The notes beneath the pieces were generated by a model. It did no database searches. It was not told the origin of the DNA and worked only from the letters and a program-made list of their open reading frames with translations. Positions 1 through 10,700 of a stretch of DNA of 15,672 nt are shown here, piece by piece (the stretch's first letter is position 1; the number at the start of each line of letters is the position of its first letter). The stretch is from Gonapodya sp. JEL0774 (Eukaryota; Monoblepharomycota; Monoblepharidomycetes; Monoblepharidales; Gonapodyaceae): positions 1 through 15,672 of the forward strand of contig JADIIX010000294.1 of the NCBI GenBank assembly GCA_027604505.1, read 5' to 3'. Made by a program: the position numbers and the translations under genes.

Positions 1-28
1 ATGGGGGGGGGGGGGGGAGGGGGGGGGA
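1..28. repeat. G homopolymer tract at the window edge
   Basis: After the first two bases the sequence is an almost unbroken run of G, with one A in the middle. It sits at the very start of the window, so it may mark a contig end where assembly stopped in a homopolymer. Its exact length should not be trusted. It can form G-quadruplex structure on this strand. Confidence 0.85.
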
Positions 29-661
29 TACATGAGTCCTTAGCGCGACTGGGTGCCGGGTTGGGTTAGCAGGCAAATTACTCTTTTCCTGGTCCCCCGG
101 TCGGGCAGGACGGGGTGGGACGGTGGGACGCTGGGAGGGTCCTCGAGTGGACGGGTGGACTGTATACTGCAGACGGTGGCCATGGTCCGATTTGGGAGGG
201 CAGAGAGAACAAGGGGTTGGACAGGATTGACGGCCGGGGTGGTGGTGTCGGGCCGACGAGACACTGGACTCACCACGTATATCGCAACACGCGGTAGGAT
301 CTGGGATCTGGGATTGGTCGTGGTCGATGGTGTGCCGAGGTGGAGCCGTAGAGGTGTCTTGTGGTTGTGAGATGAGGGTCGTTTGTGGCGGTTGTGGCGC
401 CCCCTGGGAGGGGGAATGGGTTGGGGGAACGGAGACGGGATGGATGGGCCATCGTGCAAACCGCACGGCCCATCGTGCACTGGTATTGCGGAGTCTGGGG
501 TGGACCAGACCCGGACCGCCATGACCATGTCCGAAACGGGTGTGGTTGGTGACTGGGGGGTACCCGCCTGTGCCCCGCCCTCCCCCCCCCCTATATTGTT
601 GACAAATTCTACCTTCACAACGGAGTAGAAATTGCTGTGCACTTTCTTTGTACTTTGTCTC
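29..661. other. GT-rich gene-less flank downstream of the hydrolase
   Basis: No gene can be supported here. The + strand is strongly enriched in G and T up to about position 560, so the minus strand is C/A-rich and stays open by composition. A near-perfect direct repeat (GGCCATCGTGCA) lies at 447-458 and 467-479, the second copy having one extra C. A C run lies at about 579-591. The hydrolase 3' UTR should run leftwards into this segment, but no clear AATAAA signal was seen. Confidence 0.5.
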
Positions 662-2415
662 TCAAGCAATTTCGGGCATTGCTCCCGATTCCCCTCGTCC
701 AAAAACTCTGCTTCCCTCCGCAGTCCCGACCACACTCGTGTACCTCTCCGTCTCCTTGGCAGATTTCATCTTCTCCAGCTCCTGCGCTGCAGCCCTGTCC
801 AGGTATCTTTGGAGTCTACGCTTGAGATCAACGACACCATCAACGATGGGCAAAGTCTCTCCGGCCGCATCTATCCAGTTGACGTTGGTGGAAACCACTT
901 CACGTGAGGTAACCGAGTGGACAAAATCATGCACTCGTTTGTGGAACGTGGCGGTTTGGGGGAGGAAGGAGAACAGCTCAAAGATCTGCGAGTAATAGTA
1001 ACCATTTACATATTGACAGAAACCCGTCAAGTCATTAATGCTAAAACCATTCAACTCACATGAAACTGCTCCTCATAAATATCGACTTGCACGCATTCCC
1101 CTGCTTCGATCCTCCTGATAAAGAAGGCGAGGTCCTCCCCAAGAATTCGATCAACCGTCGCGAGCGCAGTAATACAAGGGGGCAGGTGACGTTCCTTGGG
1201 CTCGTCAAAGATTGGAGAAACGAGCGATGTGGTCAAAGCATCAGCAGGGGCATATAGGCTGATCGCTGGGCATGGGGTGAGTAAGAATCGACGGCAACAT
1301 ACATTGGGCACAGATATAGAAGTAGCTCGCCTTTGACTCCACCATGTGAAACGATATCGATCATAAACTCGTCTTTAAGTGCAAGAGTGGGAGACGCGTT
1401 GGTGAGGTCGACCCACTTTGAGGGTTGGTTAGAAAGATTATCAGGAAAAGGCGTAAACAGCGGGATAGCAAACAACGAGCTCGGTGGGAGCTGACCACAA
1501 AAGACTTACAGGGGCGATCGTAACTAAACCAGCAACTTGCGGTATCACATCTTGATCACGGATGTACATTGCAGTTGCGAAAGTCAAGTTGCCGCCCGCT
1601 TTTGAAGCATAGGAATCATCAAGTTCACCGACGAGAACCCCGAAAGAGATTGGAGTAAGTGTCAAACTATCTCCATCCCACTCGGCTCCACTCAAACCTA
1701 CTCACCAGAGTCGCCCCCCAAGCATACCTTGCTTGCCTCAACATCACTCGCTAATACGAACCTGTATGCGTTCACTGCGTCGACAATGGGCGCCGGGTAC
1801 CTGTATTCGGGTGCCATGCGGTAGTCTACCGAGAGGACACGCATGTTGCTGAGTGCCAGAGAGGTGGTGATGGAGCGGTGAGTTCGTGGAGACATGATGG
1901 TGTAGCCTCTGAGTGATTGTGTGGACAGAGCGATGTCAAATGAGAAGCTATGACAGCGAAAACATTCACAGCTCACCCTCCATGGAAATAAATGAGCACT
2001 GGAGCATCTGCAGGGAGCCCCTCTTTCTCGATCCACTCTGCTGGGAACCCTCCTGTTGCATCTTCCTCTAGACCCGTCACCGGAGAACGGGGTATTTGCA
2101 CTTGAGTTATTGTCACTCCGTCGGGAGTGGGATGAGCGGGTTCTGTGTTGGAAATCTCCCTGGGGATACAAGAAAACCCGAGCTCAGACAGGATTTCACT
2201 ACTGAGTACGTGGAAGCCTCTAACCTAACTTGATGGATTGAAAGCACGCTCGTGTCGATGGCATCCTTCATAGCCTTCAAGGCGGCGATCTCCCTGTGAG
2301 TTGGAGGGGGCACTGTGAAAACCAAATCTACCACCAATAACAAGATCAAGAGTCAAGCTTAAGAAACGTACAGCTCAGACCAAGATGCTGGCGCAGCAAA
2401 GCTTTTGTCGGTCAT
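662..2415 (-). CDS. HSL-type alpha/beta hydrolase (esterase/lipase fold-3), 8 exons
   Basis: Model: complement(join(662..985, 1060..1258, 1303..1415, 1510..1598, 1706..1908, 1977..2159, 2293..2372 extended to 2210, 2372..2415)), that is exon 2 = 2210..2293. It has 413 codons, about 412 aa. Seen: an HGGGY oxyanion-hole motif at residues 102-106, created by splicing; a VDYRMAPE block after it; and a GDSAGG nucleophile elbow at about 169-174 (Ser171), also split by an intron. A late His305 in EEQFHIFELF and Asp275 are the likely other triad members. These are the hallmarks of the hormone-sensitive-lipase (fold-3) family, which hydrolyses carboxyl esters; the substrate is unknown. No signal peptide is visible, so it is probably cytosolic. 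The C-terminal 45 residues are charged and not recognised. The ATG at 2415 is favoured because a TATA box lies 50 bp upstream. The first intron (2294-2371) is the least certain; its acceptor was chosen because only it keeps phase. Divergent from the SDR gene. Confidence 0.85.
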
Positions 2416-2464
2416 CACCTTAGTGCTAGTTGTGTGCCGTGTGATTTGGGGTTGTTTTCGCGAC

Positions 2465-2472
2465 TATATATA
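2465..2472 (-). promoter_or_regulatory. TATA box of the alpha/beta hydrolase gene
   Basis: TATATATA lies about 50 bp upstream of the proposed hydrolase ATG, reading on the minus strand. The spacing allows a transcription start about 30 bp downstream and a very short 5' UTR. The match is palindromic, so strand is taken from the gene it precedes. Confidence 0.5.
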
Positions 2473-2707
2473 TCAGTTCTGAAGGCCACAGCATGTCAAC
2501 GCAATCATGAAGGCAAAATTTTATACGCGCGGTCCGCAGACTTCCGAAGCATCGGGGCAACTACATGTCACGCGGTCGGCTAACCCTAGCCATGATGATG
2601 CTGCCTTGAGGGTTTGGGGACAGGCCCTCCCCCAACATCACCGAAGCTCTTGAAGACCCACTGATTTACCTCTGCCTTCCACGATCCAGCTTGCCGGAAG
2701 AGCTGGG

Positions 2708-2760
2708 CCCCCCCCCCCGCGCCCCCCCCCCGCGCCCCCCCCCCCCCCCCCCCCTCCCCC
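2708..2760. repeat. C-rich homopolymer tract
   Basis: 53 bp made almost only of C, broken by two GCG interruptions and a single T. The minus strand carries long G runs able to form G-quadruplexes, and the + strand could form an i-motif. It lies about 290 bp upstream of the hydrolase start. Its length is likely unstable in the genome and unreliable in the assembly. Confidence 0.9.
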
Positions 2761-3300
2761 ATACTGGATGTTAAACGCAAGGCCTAAGCCGTAAAGCTAG
2801 CGCTTTTGTTTTTGTGAACTACAGTGCAAGGAGATTCGAGGAGGAGTTCTGAGTTGATCAGAAATGTACTGCAAGAACTACACATCTACAGAAGCGAGCA
2901 CTGTGCAACGCGAACAACCAAAGCAACAAGTTGCGATGAGAAAAACCGGGCCGTTGTGCAGGGGGCCGAGTGAAGGAGTCGGGGTGTGGGGTGTGGGCAA
3001 TCCCTGAGGTTGGCCATTACGAAACGATTATGAGATGCGTGGGGGTGCAGGGGAGATGAGATGAAGCGCAAATGCGTATTGCGTTATCGAGTATGTAATG
3101 TTCACATAAGAAATCGATCGACAATTATGAGACTATTACGAGATAAGGGTGCAAGGGTCCGATCATCTCGACACAGGTACCTCATCCCCCTCATAATTTT
3201 CCTTCGTTTATTACACACTCTGTTCCTGAGGTTTTATCGGGCCGAACCCGAGTGTCGTGTATGTAATAGTTTGATAAGCCAATAAAGTATTACGAGAGCC

Positions 3301-3322
3301 ATTGGGCGATTCACTTAAATAG
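3301..3322 (+). promoter_or_regulatory. Possible core promoter of the SDR gene (CCAAT-type and TATA-like)
   Basis: ATTGG at 3301-3305 is an inverted CCAAT box, and TTAAATAG at 3315-3322 is TATA-like, about 110 bp upstream of the SDR ATG. A pyrimidine-rich stretch follows up to the start codon, as is common in fungal promoters. This is inferred from consensus only. Confidence 0.35.
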
Positions 3323-3429
3323 ACGGTCGTCCCGTTCGTTTTCCGTCCGTTCGCTTCATCACTCATTTCCAAAGGTTTTTTTTACCCATCTTCGCACCTT
3401 CTCTAAGAACACTCCACACTTGCTTAAGA

Positions 3430-5131
3430 ATGACGAACAAGACTCGCGTGTTTCTTACCGGCGCTACAGGTACGTTTCACCACATGATGTCCAACCGAAC
3501 GGAATGTCCAAAGCCAACGCACTCACTTTGAACACAACCACCCCACCCCCACCTCATTTTCGATCCCCTGCTCGTCCCAGGCTACCTCGGTGGTCAAATC
3601 CTCGTCGACTTCCTCGCTCGCAAAGATGCCGACAAGTTCGTCGTCGCCACTCTGGTCCGGGGATCCGACAGAGCTGCCACCCTGGAAAAGCTCGGGGCGG
3701 TGCCCGTCTTGGGGGATCTGAACGACTCCGAACTCATCAAGAGAGAGGCGAGTGTAAGCGATGGTGAGTTTTTTTCTGTTTCTCTGCGGGTTTTGGCGGT
3801 GACCACGTATGGTGAGCTGACCAGCGATCTGCTCCAGTTGTTATTCATGCGGCCGACGCTGACCATGTCCCAAGTGCGACGGCTATCATCGAGGGCCTCC
3901 GTGATAGGAAGGTAAAGACAGGGAAGAAAGGTATCTACATTCACGTGAGTACCTGTTTCAGTTTGTTGTTTGGATCCAATGGGATGGTCGGTGTATCTAC
4001 CATCCTCCAAATCTTCATTTGATTAGTGCTGTGATTACAAGAGCTAGCTACTAATACACACGTGCTTGCGTGCACATGTCACCCTCACCCCACAGACCTC
4101 GGGTTCTGCAATTTGCTGGGACATCTCCTACGGCAAATACATCTTCCCCAAGATATACTCGGACCTGGACGTCGAAGCCATCGACGCTTTACCGGACACA
4201 AATCTGCATAGGAACGTGGACCTGATCGTGAGGAGTGCGGGAGCGTCGGGTGATGTGGACACGTACCTCGTGATTCCTCCGACGATTTGTGAGTAACGAT
4301 GGTCCAACTGACTGGGCTATTTTACACATGGTCTGGAGCATCTGACCCAATCTTGTTTTCGTTCTTGGTTGTTTTTTTTAAGATGGAGTGGGCGCTGGTA
4401 CGTCTGCTGATCCACACTCGAAGTTGTGTCTCTCGATCAAAATGTCCAATTCCACACCCTGCTCCCACTGACCGACCCCTCACAGGCCCGTTCCACAAGA
4501 CGTCTATCCAGATCCCGGCTCTGATCCGCGCGGCGATCAAGGCTGGCAAGTCCCAGTATGTCGGAGAAGGCGTGCCGAGGTGAGAACCGAGCCCTCGCCC
4601 ACGATCCTCTCTTTCCATTGAAAAAATAGTTTCTTAGTGTGTGCTTCATGGTTTCGTGTCTTTCTTCAGATGGTCCAAAGTCCACGTTGCGGACCTATCG
4701 AACCTCTACTCGCTCATCGTGGATCACGCACTGGCCCACCCGGACCCGTCCACCCCGCACCAGTTTCAAAACTACTACTTCAGCGAAACGGGAGAGTACT
4801 CGTGGAAGGAGGCGGCTGACGCCATCGGGAAGGAACTGGTACTCAGGGGAAAAGTGAAGAGTGGAGAGAGCACGTCGTTTGAGAACGAGAAAGTTGTCGG
4901 GGAGTTGCTGGGCCCGTACGGGATGGTGGTGTGGGGGTCGAACTGTGAGTCTCGCCGCGATGAGTGTCAGGGCTGCATCACTCAATCATCATCATTTGGT
5001 TTTACTTTTATTTTGCAGCGAGGACTGTTGCCGACAGAGCAAGAGCTCTGGGATGGAAACCGCTCCATGGGGCTGACTTCTACAAGTCGATCGGGGAGGA
5101 AGTTGAATACATCATCAAAAACGAAGCTTAG
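3430..5131 (+). CDS. NAD(P)-binding extended-SDR / epimerase-like oxidoreductase, 8 exons
   Basis: Model: join(3430..3469, 3581..3763, 3838..3944, 4096..4288, 4383..4397, 4486..4579, 4670..4944, 5019..5131), 340 codons, 339 aa. Seen: an N-terminal beta-strand followed by TGATGYLGG at residues 10-18, the Rossmann GxxGxxG dinucleotide motif, split by intron 1. A VVIHAAD segment and then IYIHTSGS match the core beta-strands of extended SDRs. YIFPK at about 125-129 fits YxxxK, though that it is the catalytic pair is inferred. The later IPPTIYG, a substrate-pocket segment, and WSKVHVADLSNLY match fungal NAD-dependent epimerase/NmrA-like proteins. The family reduces or oxidises small metabolites with NAD(P); the substrate is unknown. 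Exon 5 is only 15 bp. The ATG is the first before the Rossmann motif, and the length is normal for the family. Convergent with GSH2. Confidence 0.9.
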
Positions 5132-5324
5132 ACTGTAGGCCACTGAGAAATTTATTAGGGAGAGACTGTAGGTGGGAACATTTGTAAAAGGATTTTATAG
5201 AACAAAAGTTTACGTCCTAAAACCTCGCAAGTAACGTAAATGCAGAACTTTCGGCAAAGATACTCTCAGAACTTCCACTAGACGAGTCGAAGACCTACGA
5301 ACCTGGTAAAAGACCTGGACTTCT

Positions 5325-7286
5325 TCAGCTTAAATCGGACGGCCGCAACTCACTGTCGATGACCCCCGTCCCCTTGGACACACCTCCCTCGTCCGAGTCC
5401 GCTTCTTTGCTCCTTACCAGATACCCAGCTTCTTCGTTGAGGATCACCTGGTCTCCCTTGCTGATCCAAACTCCGAAAATGCCCAACTCACTCACTGCTG
5501 CGACATGAGACGACTTGCCCGAGCGAACAAATATAGATGGGTGTGCTGGACAGTTGATTCGGTCCATGAGAATGAAAGCACGGTGGGAGGTTGAAGGAAG
5601 GGAGGCGAGAAGTGGTGGGATTGACCGACCATACACGTTGTTGCCTGACAAAGGTGGGTTTCAGGAGTACACACACGACAATGAGCCGCAGACTCGCCAT
5701 CTCCCAGATAACAACGTGTCTCTCTCACCTCCACCTTCTCTCTGTGGTTTGAGTACGTAATTGGTGGGGTTCTCTATACACTCCCTCACCGTTTGCCGAG
5801 ACAATGGAGTTTGGTCGATCGGATAGAGTCCCGCCATCAGCGAACGCAATAGAGCAGAAGAAGACGCATCGCCTGACAAGAGCCTATCAGAGTCATTGGT
5901 GAGCATCACAACTTGCGCATCGCACAAAAAAACCTTCCAAACACACAAACCTCTCCACGACCCCCTTTTCAGACAACATTTGCTGTGCTTTCTTCGTTCC
6001 GACAAGCTGCATTGCGGCGCTTGGGCAAGTAATGCACCTGCCACGTTCGAGGAGGAGGCGGGCGTGCCAGCAAAGGTCTTGGTGATACTCGTAGTCCGAA
6101 GGAGAGTAGCCCGCTCGAAAATAGGCGACCGTTATTTCATGGGACTTACTGCAGGTTATGTGAAGAGAAAGAGTTGGAAAAACGGGCGAAGGGAAGGCAA
6201 AGTCTCGCAGGTGAGCCTCACTCACAACAGGACTCGTCGCTCAAATCCGACTGTGATCGCCTCACTTCCAATTTCCTGCAAAGTACCGCGCACGACTTTG
6301 ACTCCGTGCTTTTCCCACAACTCGTGCTCTATTCCACGCTGGTCGAACATGTTCCATTCATTTGGTTGCACAACAAACAAGACGGCTTTTGAAACGAGAT
6401 CAACAATGCTGGCAGAACCTCCCACAGCAAAGGGTGGCTCCGTTCGTGTGATTCCACCTCCGCTAGAAAGGTACAGGGAATGAGCGGTGGCGATTGCGGA
6501 GGGGATTGCGCTCCGCGAACTGTTTGGTGGTATAACTTGCGGATGAATCTCTCGAATGAGTGGATGATCAGAAAAACGTAAGGAAATAAATCTAAGAGTA
6601 CCACACGGGGTTAGTGTGTCTCGAGTGGAAAAATTCGGATTCACACCACTGGCATATGTACCTGTGCATATCCGCGGCGAGAGACCCCAGATGGCTGAGA
6701 CCGGCCGCAAACGTGTTGATTTCCACATTTTTCAGTATAGGAGGTATCTCCTTTGAGCTGTCATGAAGCATATAGTCGACGCGATGGATTGCGAGCTCCA
6801 CGTTCTGGAAAAACGCCGAATGGCTGATGTAGTGCGAATGTTACTTACGATACTATGCGAGGGAATTTCTCACCAGAATTCGTTCTGAGACGGGAGAAGC
6901 TCTGTATACATCGTGAATGCGTTGGGTAAAAGCGTCGGTCCCCTCGAGCCTTTTGAATGGTGTGAAATGGTTCGAGGTGTGAACTCATAAAGCAATCAAC
7001 TGGCATGCATGAAAACTCACTGGTCGACAATACTATTCACAAAATGTTCGTCGGCAGCCGCGGCGCTCATTAGCGAGTTCCAGGCTGTCTGTGCCCTCAC
7101 CACATACTGGAATTGATTCCGTGACAAAGGGGATGGAAGTAGGGCAAATGGAAGATGGAGGGCTGCGAAGCTCGAATCATCAACAAGAAAGGGGCGGCGA
7201 GCGAGCCCATGCAACAGAGCCCAATCGACAGCAGATGCAATGAGGGAATCGATATCATCCGATTGACCAGTCCGGTTTTCCAGCAT
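5325..7286 (-). CDS. GSH2: Glutathione synthetase, 7 exons
   Basis: Model: complement(join(5325..5644, 5729..5883, 5951..6148, 6226..6591, 6662..6804, 6874..6949, 7021..7286)), 508 codons, 507 aa, close to the usual eukaryotic length. It joins gamma-glutamylcysteine and glycine using ATP, the second step of glutathione synthesis, in the cytosol. Seen in order: VDWALLHGL near residues 20-28; HRVDYMLH at 121-128, where the Arg aligns with the substrate-contacting Arg of the human enzyme; VEINTF at 141-146 (metal-binding Glu and Asn); FDQRGIEHEL; VAYFRAGYSPSDY; QLVGTKKAQQ; KPQREGGGNN from 395, the ATP-grasp glycine-rich loop, spliced within a glycine codon; ELGIFGVW; and DEGGV at 486-490. The usual SSFGGL loop after VEINT reads AAGLSHLG, a divergence. 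The ATG at 7286 gives a normal N-terminus. It is in tandem with APP1 and separated from it by about 500 bp. Confidence 0.95.
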
Positions 7287-7791
7287 CTGTTCGCGGTAAA
7301 CGATGAAACGCGCATGATAAAGTTTGCGAGTTGCTTTTTAGACGCGGAGCTGCTCGGAAGAAGGAAGAAGGTTCAGAGTAAAATGGGATTCGGATGGGTG
7401 TGGGGAAGTTCCGACGGAAAAATCCAAGGAATGCACAATTCACACATCCAAAAAGAGAGAGGACACGCAAGTGAAGCAATATCACTCCTACTTCTCAAGT
7501 CATCAGCCAGTGGTCCCGGCTCACAATATCATGTAGCTGGTAGAAACTCCCCCTACCACGTTCCCGCCAACTCAGGAGGCCAGCTCCACTCCCATTGTGT
7601 TAATTATTCAGACTTGGATGTGTACTGTGCGAAAGAACAACGGCAATCACATATTTGTGGATCTAGCGCATCCAAGTTTGTAAAGAATATACATAAGAAT
7701 TCTGGCGTCCAAACACCAGAACATAATTTAATCCGAGTCCTGCGCAACAGGGATTTCACTCTGCATTCTAAACTCCCGACAAAATTCCCCG
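7287..7791. other. Spacer between APP1 3' end and GSH2 5' end
   Basis: About 505 bp between two genes on the minus strand. It must contain the GSH2 promoter and the APP1 3' UTR. I saw no clear TATA box, no canonical Yap1-type site and no AATAAA. An open frame on the + strand crosses it but also runs antisense through GSH2 exon 1 and resembles nothing known. Confidence 0.5.
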
Positions 7792-10700
7792 TCATTCGAT
7801 GATCTCCTTCATTGCCGGGCATTCCCATACATCGCTTGGATCCCTGCAGTCAAACAGTATAAAACGACATTCAAACGTCACTGACTTCCCAACGCGCGAA
7901 GAATCAAAACTATCACAAACCTGAATAGCTTCCATATCCCTCTTGGAACACCATCAAACGCTTTCTCCATGCGTTCCCGCAATCGTTCAGGATCGAATAC
8001 GTGCGGCGATCGAGAAGGAGAATCCCCATGATTGGAAGTGGCTGAGACGTCGCGGATGAGAATGCACCCAACTTGCGAAGGGAAATTTCGGTAAGTCGAG
8101 GCATAGATTCTGTATGCCGTTGGCAGAGGCACGTGAGCAACGTAAAAAACATCCGATGATTTCAGTCTTCCAATCACCCACTTACCCAGCATCATCCTCT
8201 CCAGAATCGCCGACTAGGATGAACTTTCTCCCCGGAAACTGACCCATCATCTCTTTCACTTTTGCCTCCTTGATTTTCGGTCCTCCCCCACCCATATCCC
8301 ACCTGGTACTCTCAGACAAGCCAAACCGTCTCAAATGCATGGTACCAGGCGGGAAGCCATTTGTAGCGAGAAATTCCGTGAGGTGCGAATGGAGTTGATG
8401 AGGAGAGGAAGAAACGTAGTGGATAGAGGCGCCTTTCGCATGTATCCTTCGGTAAACCTCAGCCATACCGGGAACCGCAAACCAGGGCTGAGATAAGGCG
8501 GTAGCGAGTAATGCACGGGTGCCGAGGGCAATGTGCGAGATTTTGACAGTGTCGTCGAGGTCCGAAATGAGCGAGAGTCCGCTTGGGGGGATGAGGTACA
8601 GGGGTGCGGTGACAATGAGCCCTAATATAGGCAGGGAAGTTGAAGGATCGTGCAGATCTGCAATCAGGCGACCACCATCTCTACGTACCTCTACCTGGCC
8701 TAACTGTTCCGGATTCCAAGACAACAGGACGTCCACTCTCCCACCTTCCACCAATTACCGTCTGTTCAGGCCCACATATCCGTGCGATGTCTAGCCCACT
8801 CAATCTAGTTTTCCCTTCCAACCAACCCGATGATGTGGACTGAACTTCGACACACGTGAGGGAAGCCCGAATGGGAATGATTGTTTGATGTACTGACGAC
8901 GACGATATACCAGAGATTGTGGTCGCAGCGAGCGAAGGTGGACGCGTGGGACGCTCGTTTGTTTGACCCTCCGAGCGCACCTTACCACCCTGAAGGTTTA
9001 AGTCTGCTAATCTTCCGTTCTCCTTCGACGCAGTCAATGCTGATGCCAACGGAGTATCAGCTGTTTCATGAGCATTCTTGACATTCAACCCTGCCTCCAT
9101 CGTTTCGGATTCTCCCAGCGCTGTGCCAGCCATAGTGACGGCAGATTCTCCAGACATTACTGCAGGCACAGCCAGACCTACAGGTGCGAGCAGTAGGGAG
9201 TCCGGTTCATTGTCAGATGAGGGGACGTCAGCCGATCCACTCGATGATTCGAGGCTGGCAGAGTTGGCTGGTGTCCAGGGGACCTCCATGGGCGGCATAG
9301 GAGCATACGCAGCAGGTACCTTGAGGCCTTTTAATTTTCGCAACGAACTGAAAGACGAGGCTGACAACGACCTAAAAGACTCTTTTGCCGTCACAGACGA
9401 CTCGGATAATGAAGGAGAGCGAGGAGTGCCGAGAATGCGGCGGAGAAAAGAAGGGGCGGAGGACGAAGCAATGAAGGAAGGCACCGAGAGGTCGTGCTGG
9501 GTGTCAGGACGTGAAGCGGTGGGATGGGGATGATACATTGTTTCTTCACCAAAGAGCCAGGGCTCGTAGGGAGTAGCGGGACTGAGCGAACTCGGATTCG
9601 ATGGCAATCTAGGTGTGAAGGCAATGTTGATGAAAACGGAAGCGTTTGGTACGGGAGACGCCAGAAATCTGGCCACAACAACTCTAGTATGAAAACTTTA
9701 GTCCTCCAGTAAGAACTGAATGAGAAGACGCACCGATCCATCCTGCCCAGGATTCGCTCTCTCGTGTTCGGAGTCACCAAAGCTCCATCAAGAGGTGGCA
9801 TGGGTTGATCCTCTGGAGAAAAGACATTGGGGTGCGAAAAGGAAGACGATGAAGACGGCATTAGTCCGACGACGAGCGGACCGAAGATCGTTGCTGCCTA
9901 GAAGATTGGTTATAAGGGATGTAAGGTCAGGGTGAGTTGAAGGGAGTTTCAACGGACACGTCGAATGATGGTGGATGATATCATCAGAGATACGGTAACA
10001 GAACTCACCGGACCAGCTGGTGGCTGTGGGGATGGGTAACGATGAATCAATCAAAACTACCTACGATTCCTATATAACTCTGCACCTTTTTAAAAGTCCA
10101 TCCTCGAATTTCAAGCTCCCAATCATCTGAATCCGGCAAATAGTACCCATAGGTGGGGTAAAGGACACTAGTCACATGCACAGGTTTGTATGAAATAAAA
10201 AAAAAACCCATCTCGGTAACATTGTAAAACGAACCAGTTGTTCGGCAAAGAAGGAGGTGAGAAATCGAGTTCGACAGCGTATGTGTTGCAGACGCTGAGA
10301 GACTGATCCTCAGAGACAGACGAGGGATTAAAGAGCAAGCGAATTCCAGGGGCAAGAACGAGCGAGGTCGTTGGGGAAACCGTACTTGTGCCAGAGGGCG
10401 GTGGGGCTAACGAGGATGTTTCCGACATTTGGGTGGATAAGGCAGCGAGTTCTGCAAGTTTCGAGCAATCAAGGAAGTCATTTTGCAAAATCAAAGGGGG
10501 AGTAGTGGAGGGCCGGGCTGCTGGGGTGCCCGAGTGCACAGAGGGAGTGGAGCTTGTGGAGTGCGCGGATGGTGTTGGTCGTGCAGAGAAGAAGCCAAAG
10601 TAGTCTGAAGGGTCGCTCAGCTGAGGTGACGTACTCACATCCAGCTTCTCGGAGCCAGATGTTGACACTGTTGCGGCCGGGCTCGACAACGCGTGCTGGT

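Larger units (their letters stand above)
2416..3429. other. Divergent intergenic region between hydrolase and SDR genes
   Basis: About 1 kb without a supportable ORF. It must hold the promoters of both flanking genes, which are transcribed away from each other. It contains the hydrolase TATA box near 2465, a C-rich tract at 2708-2760, and pyrimidine-rich DNA at about 3327-3420 ahead of the SDR start. Loose repeats of ATTATGAGA and TATTACGAGA occur between 3020 and 3300 but are too diverged to define a repeat family. Confidence 0.6.

Noticed and set aside
40-735. 231-codon open frame on the minus strand
   Set aside because: It is Pro/Ser-rich, arises from C-rich composition and overlaps the clear hydrolase C-terminus in another frame. 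It has no recognisable domain.
7155-7802. 215-codon open frame on the + strand
   Set aside because: It runs antisense to GSH2 exon 1, the GSH2 promoter and the end of APP1. No family motif is visible.
7878-7920. Hydrophobic APP1 C-terminus (FVIVLILRALGSQ)
   Set aside because: This is read-through of an intron. A GTTTGT donor at 7920 and an ACTGCAG acceptor at 7844 give the phase-matched ending DPSDVW... instead.
8182-8754. Alternative frame around LLSWNPEQLGQ before the App1 core
   Set aside because: The other frame reaches a strong GTACGT donor at 8688 in the phase needed for the core exon at 8621. This frame does not.
9788-10054. Continuous minus-strand frame through LITNLLGSNDLRSARRR
   Set aside because: It needs a phase that neither the upstream RGWTFKK exon nor the downstream exon supplies. 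The microexon model is consistent throughout.
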